The notes under the pieces: model-generated
What the model saw: the letters and a program-made list of their open reading frames with translations, nothing else
Databases searched by the model: none
Told to the model about the DNA's origin: nothing
Program-made: the position numbers and the translations under genes
DNA from: Campylobacterota bacterium
GTDB lineage: Bacteria > Campylobacterota > Campylobacteria > Campylobacterales > Sulfurovaceae
DNA: 13,385 nucleotides
Direction of reading: 5' to 3'
Assembly (NCBI GenBank): GCA_030595845.1
Contig: JAUVCL010000046.1
Span: forward strand, 1 to 13,385
Part shown: in pieces, positions 13,241-13,385 of the stretch
Layout of the letters: every line of letters begins with the position of its first letter
Numbering within the stretch: position 1 is the first letter of the stretch

Positions 13241-13385
13241 GACCAAGATTACCCTTCGTATACAGAAGCATTGTATGCAAAGCTGATCGCACCCCATGTA
13301 AGCGGTATTTATATCTCTCGTTGGGACATTAAAGATATTGCACTTGCTGCGGGTGACTCGATGGCGATCCATCCAAGAAAACGTA
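13202..13385 (+). CDS. Possible gene running off the right edge (unknown)
   Basis: From the ATG at 13202 (another at 13211) the frame stays open for 61 codons to the window end. Residues after the first twelve look coding: DQDYPSYTEALYAKL, then a hydrophobic-polar pattern with SGIYISRWDIKDIALAAGD and IHPRKR. The first dozen residues (MLYMRSTSGEVE) are encoded by the right hairpin of the palindromic repeat, which is odd for a real N-terminus. No good ribosome site precedes either ATG, and the frame is open upstream of the ATG back to before the helicase stop, so the start is uncertain. The gene may begin further down, may have lost its true start to a repeat insertion, or may not be a gene. 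I do not recognise the product. Confidence 0.45.
   Translation, partial: MLYMRSTSGEVERDQDYPSYTEALYAKLIAPHVSGIYISRWDIKDIALAAGDSMAIHPRKR

Noticed and set aside
1..13385. tRNA, rRNA, CRISPR arrays, insertion sequences
   Set aside because: No tRNA cloverleaf, rRNA signature, regularly spaced repeats or transposase gene was seen on either strand; the only repeats are those listed.

Overview
The window looks like chromosomal DNA of a free-living Campylobacterota (Epsilonproteobacteria) bacterium, of the Sulfurovum/Sulfurimonas type. This rests on the low GC content, on Campylobacterota-style promoters (a T-rich stretch, then TTTGG-A or TTTAGC directly before TATAAT), and on the look of MnmA, MurA and the UvrD/Rep-type helicase. 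The genus is an inference; no database search was possible.

Layout from left to right. (1) Positions 3-1109 hold the 3' part of a predicted nucleotidyltransferase (NTP_transf_5-like) whose frame is open to the left edge. It is clearly more AT-rich than the rest and probably ends a variable or acquired region to the left. (2) Positions 1201-2400 hold a promoter, a 40-residue entericidin-like lipoprotein gene and mnmA (tRNA 2-thiouridylase), probably one transcript. (3) Positions 2421-3596 (minus) hold a secreted peptidoglycan L,D-transpeptidase with a PG-binding domain. (4) Positions 3689-6330, divergent from it, hold a MotA/TolQ/ExbB-like channel gene, a MotB/OmpA-like gene with a very long predicted periplasmic coiled coil, and a 46-residue ORF overlapping its 3' end. 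This looks like an ion-driven envelope machine that is not the flagellar motor, not classical Tol/Exb, and lacks the effector genes of Zorya defence. (5) Positions 6371-8537 hold a promoter, a lipoprotein with an HEWGH zinc-protease motif and a PPC-like C-terminal domain, and a small exported beta-rich protein. (6) Positions 8561-9829 (minus) hold murA. (7) Positions 9830-10074 are a very AT-rich divergent intergenic region with a 58-nt bulged inverted repeat and a second palindrome. (8) Positions 10075-13121 hold two proteins of unknown function and a UvrD/Rep/PcrA-type helicase that starts with TTG directly after the previous stop codon. (9) Positions 13112-13240 hold nested palindromes, including two related hairpins in inverted orientation (BIME-like). 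They run into an ORF that continues past the right edge.

Several genes concern the cell envelope: MurA makes a peptidoglycan precursor, the L,D-transpeptidase cross-links or anchors to peptidoglycan, the OmpA-like domain binds it, and the lipoproteins and exported proteins occupy the periplasm or outer membrane. The best candidate for an undescribed system is the three-gene MotA/MotB-like operon (3725-6330). The best non-coding candidate is the double palindrome at 13135-13240.
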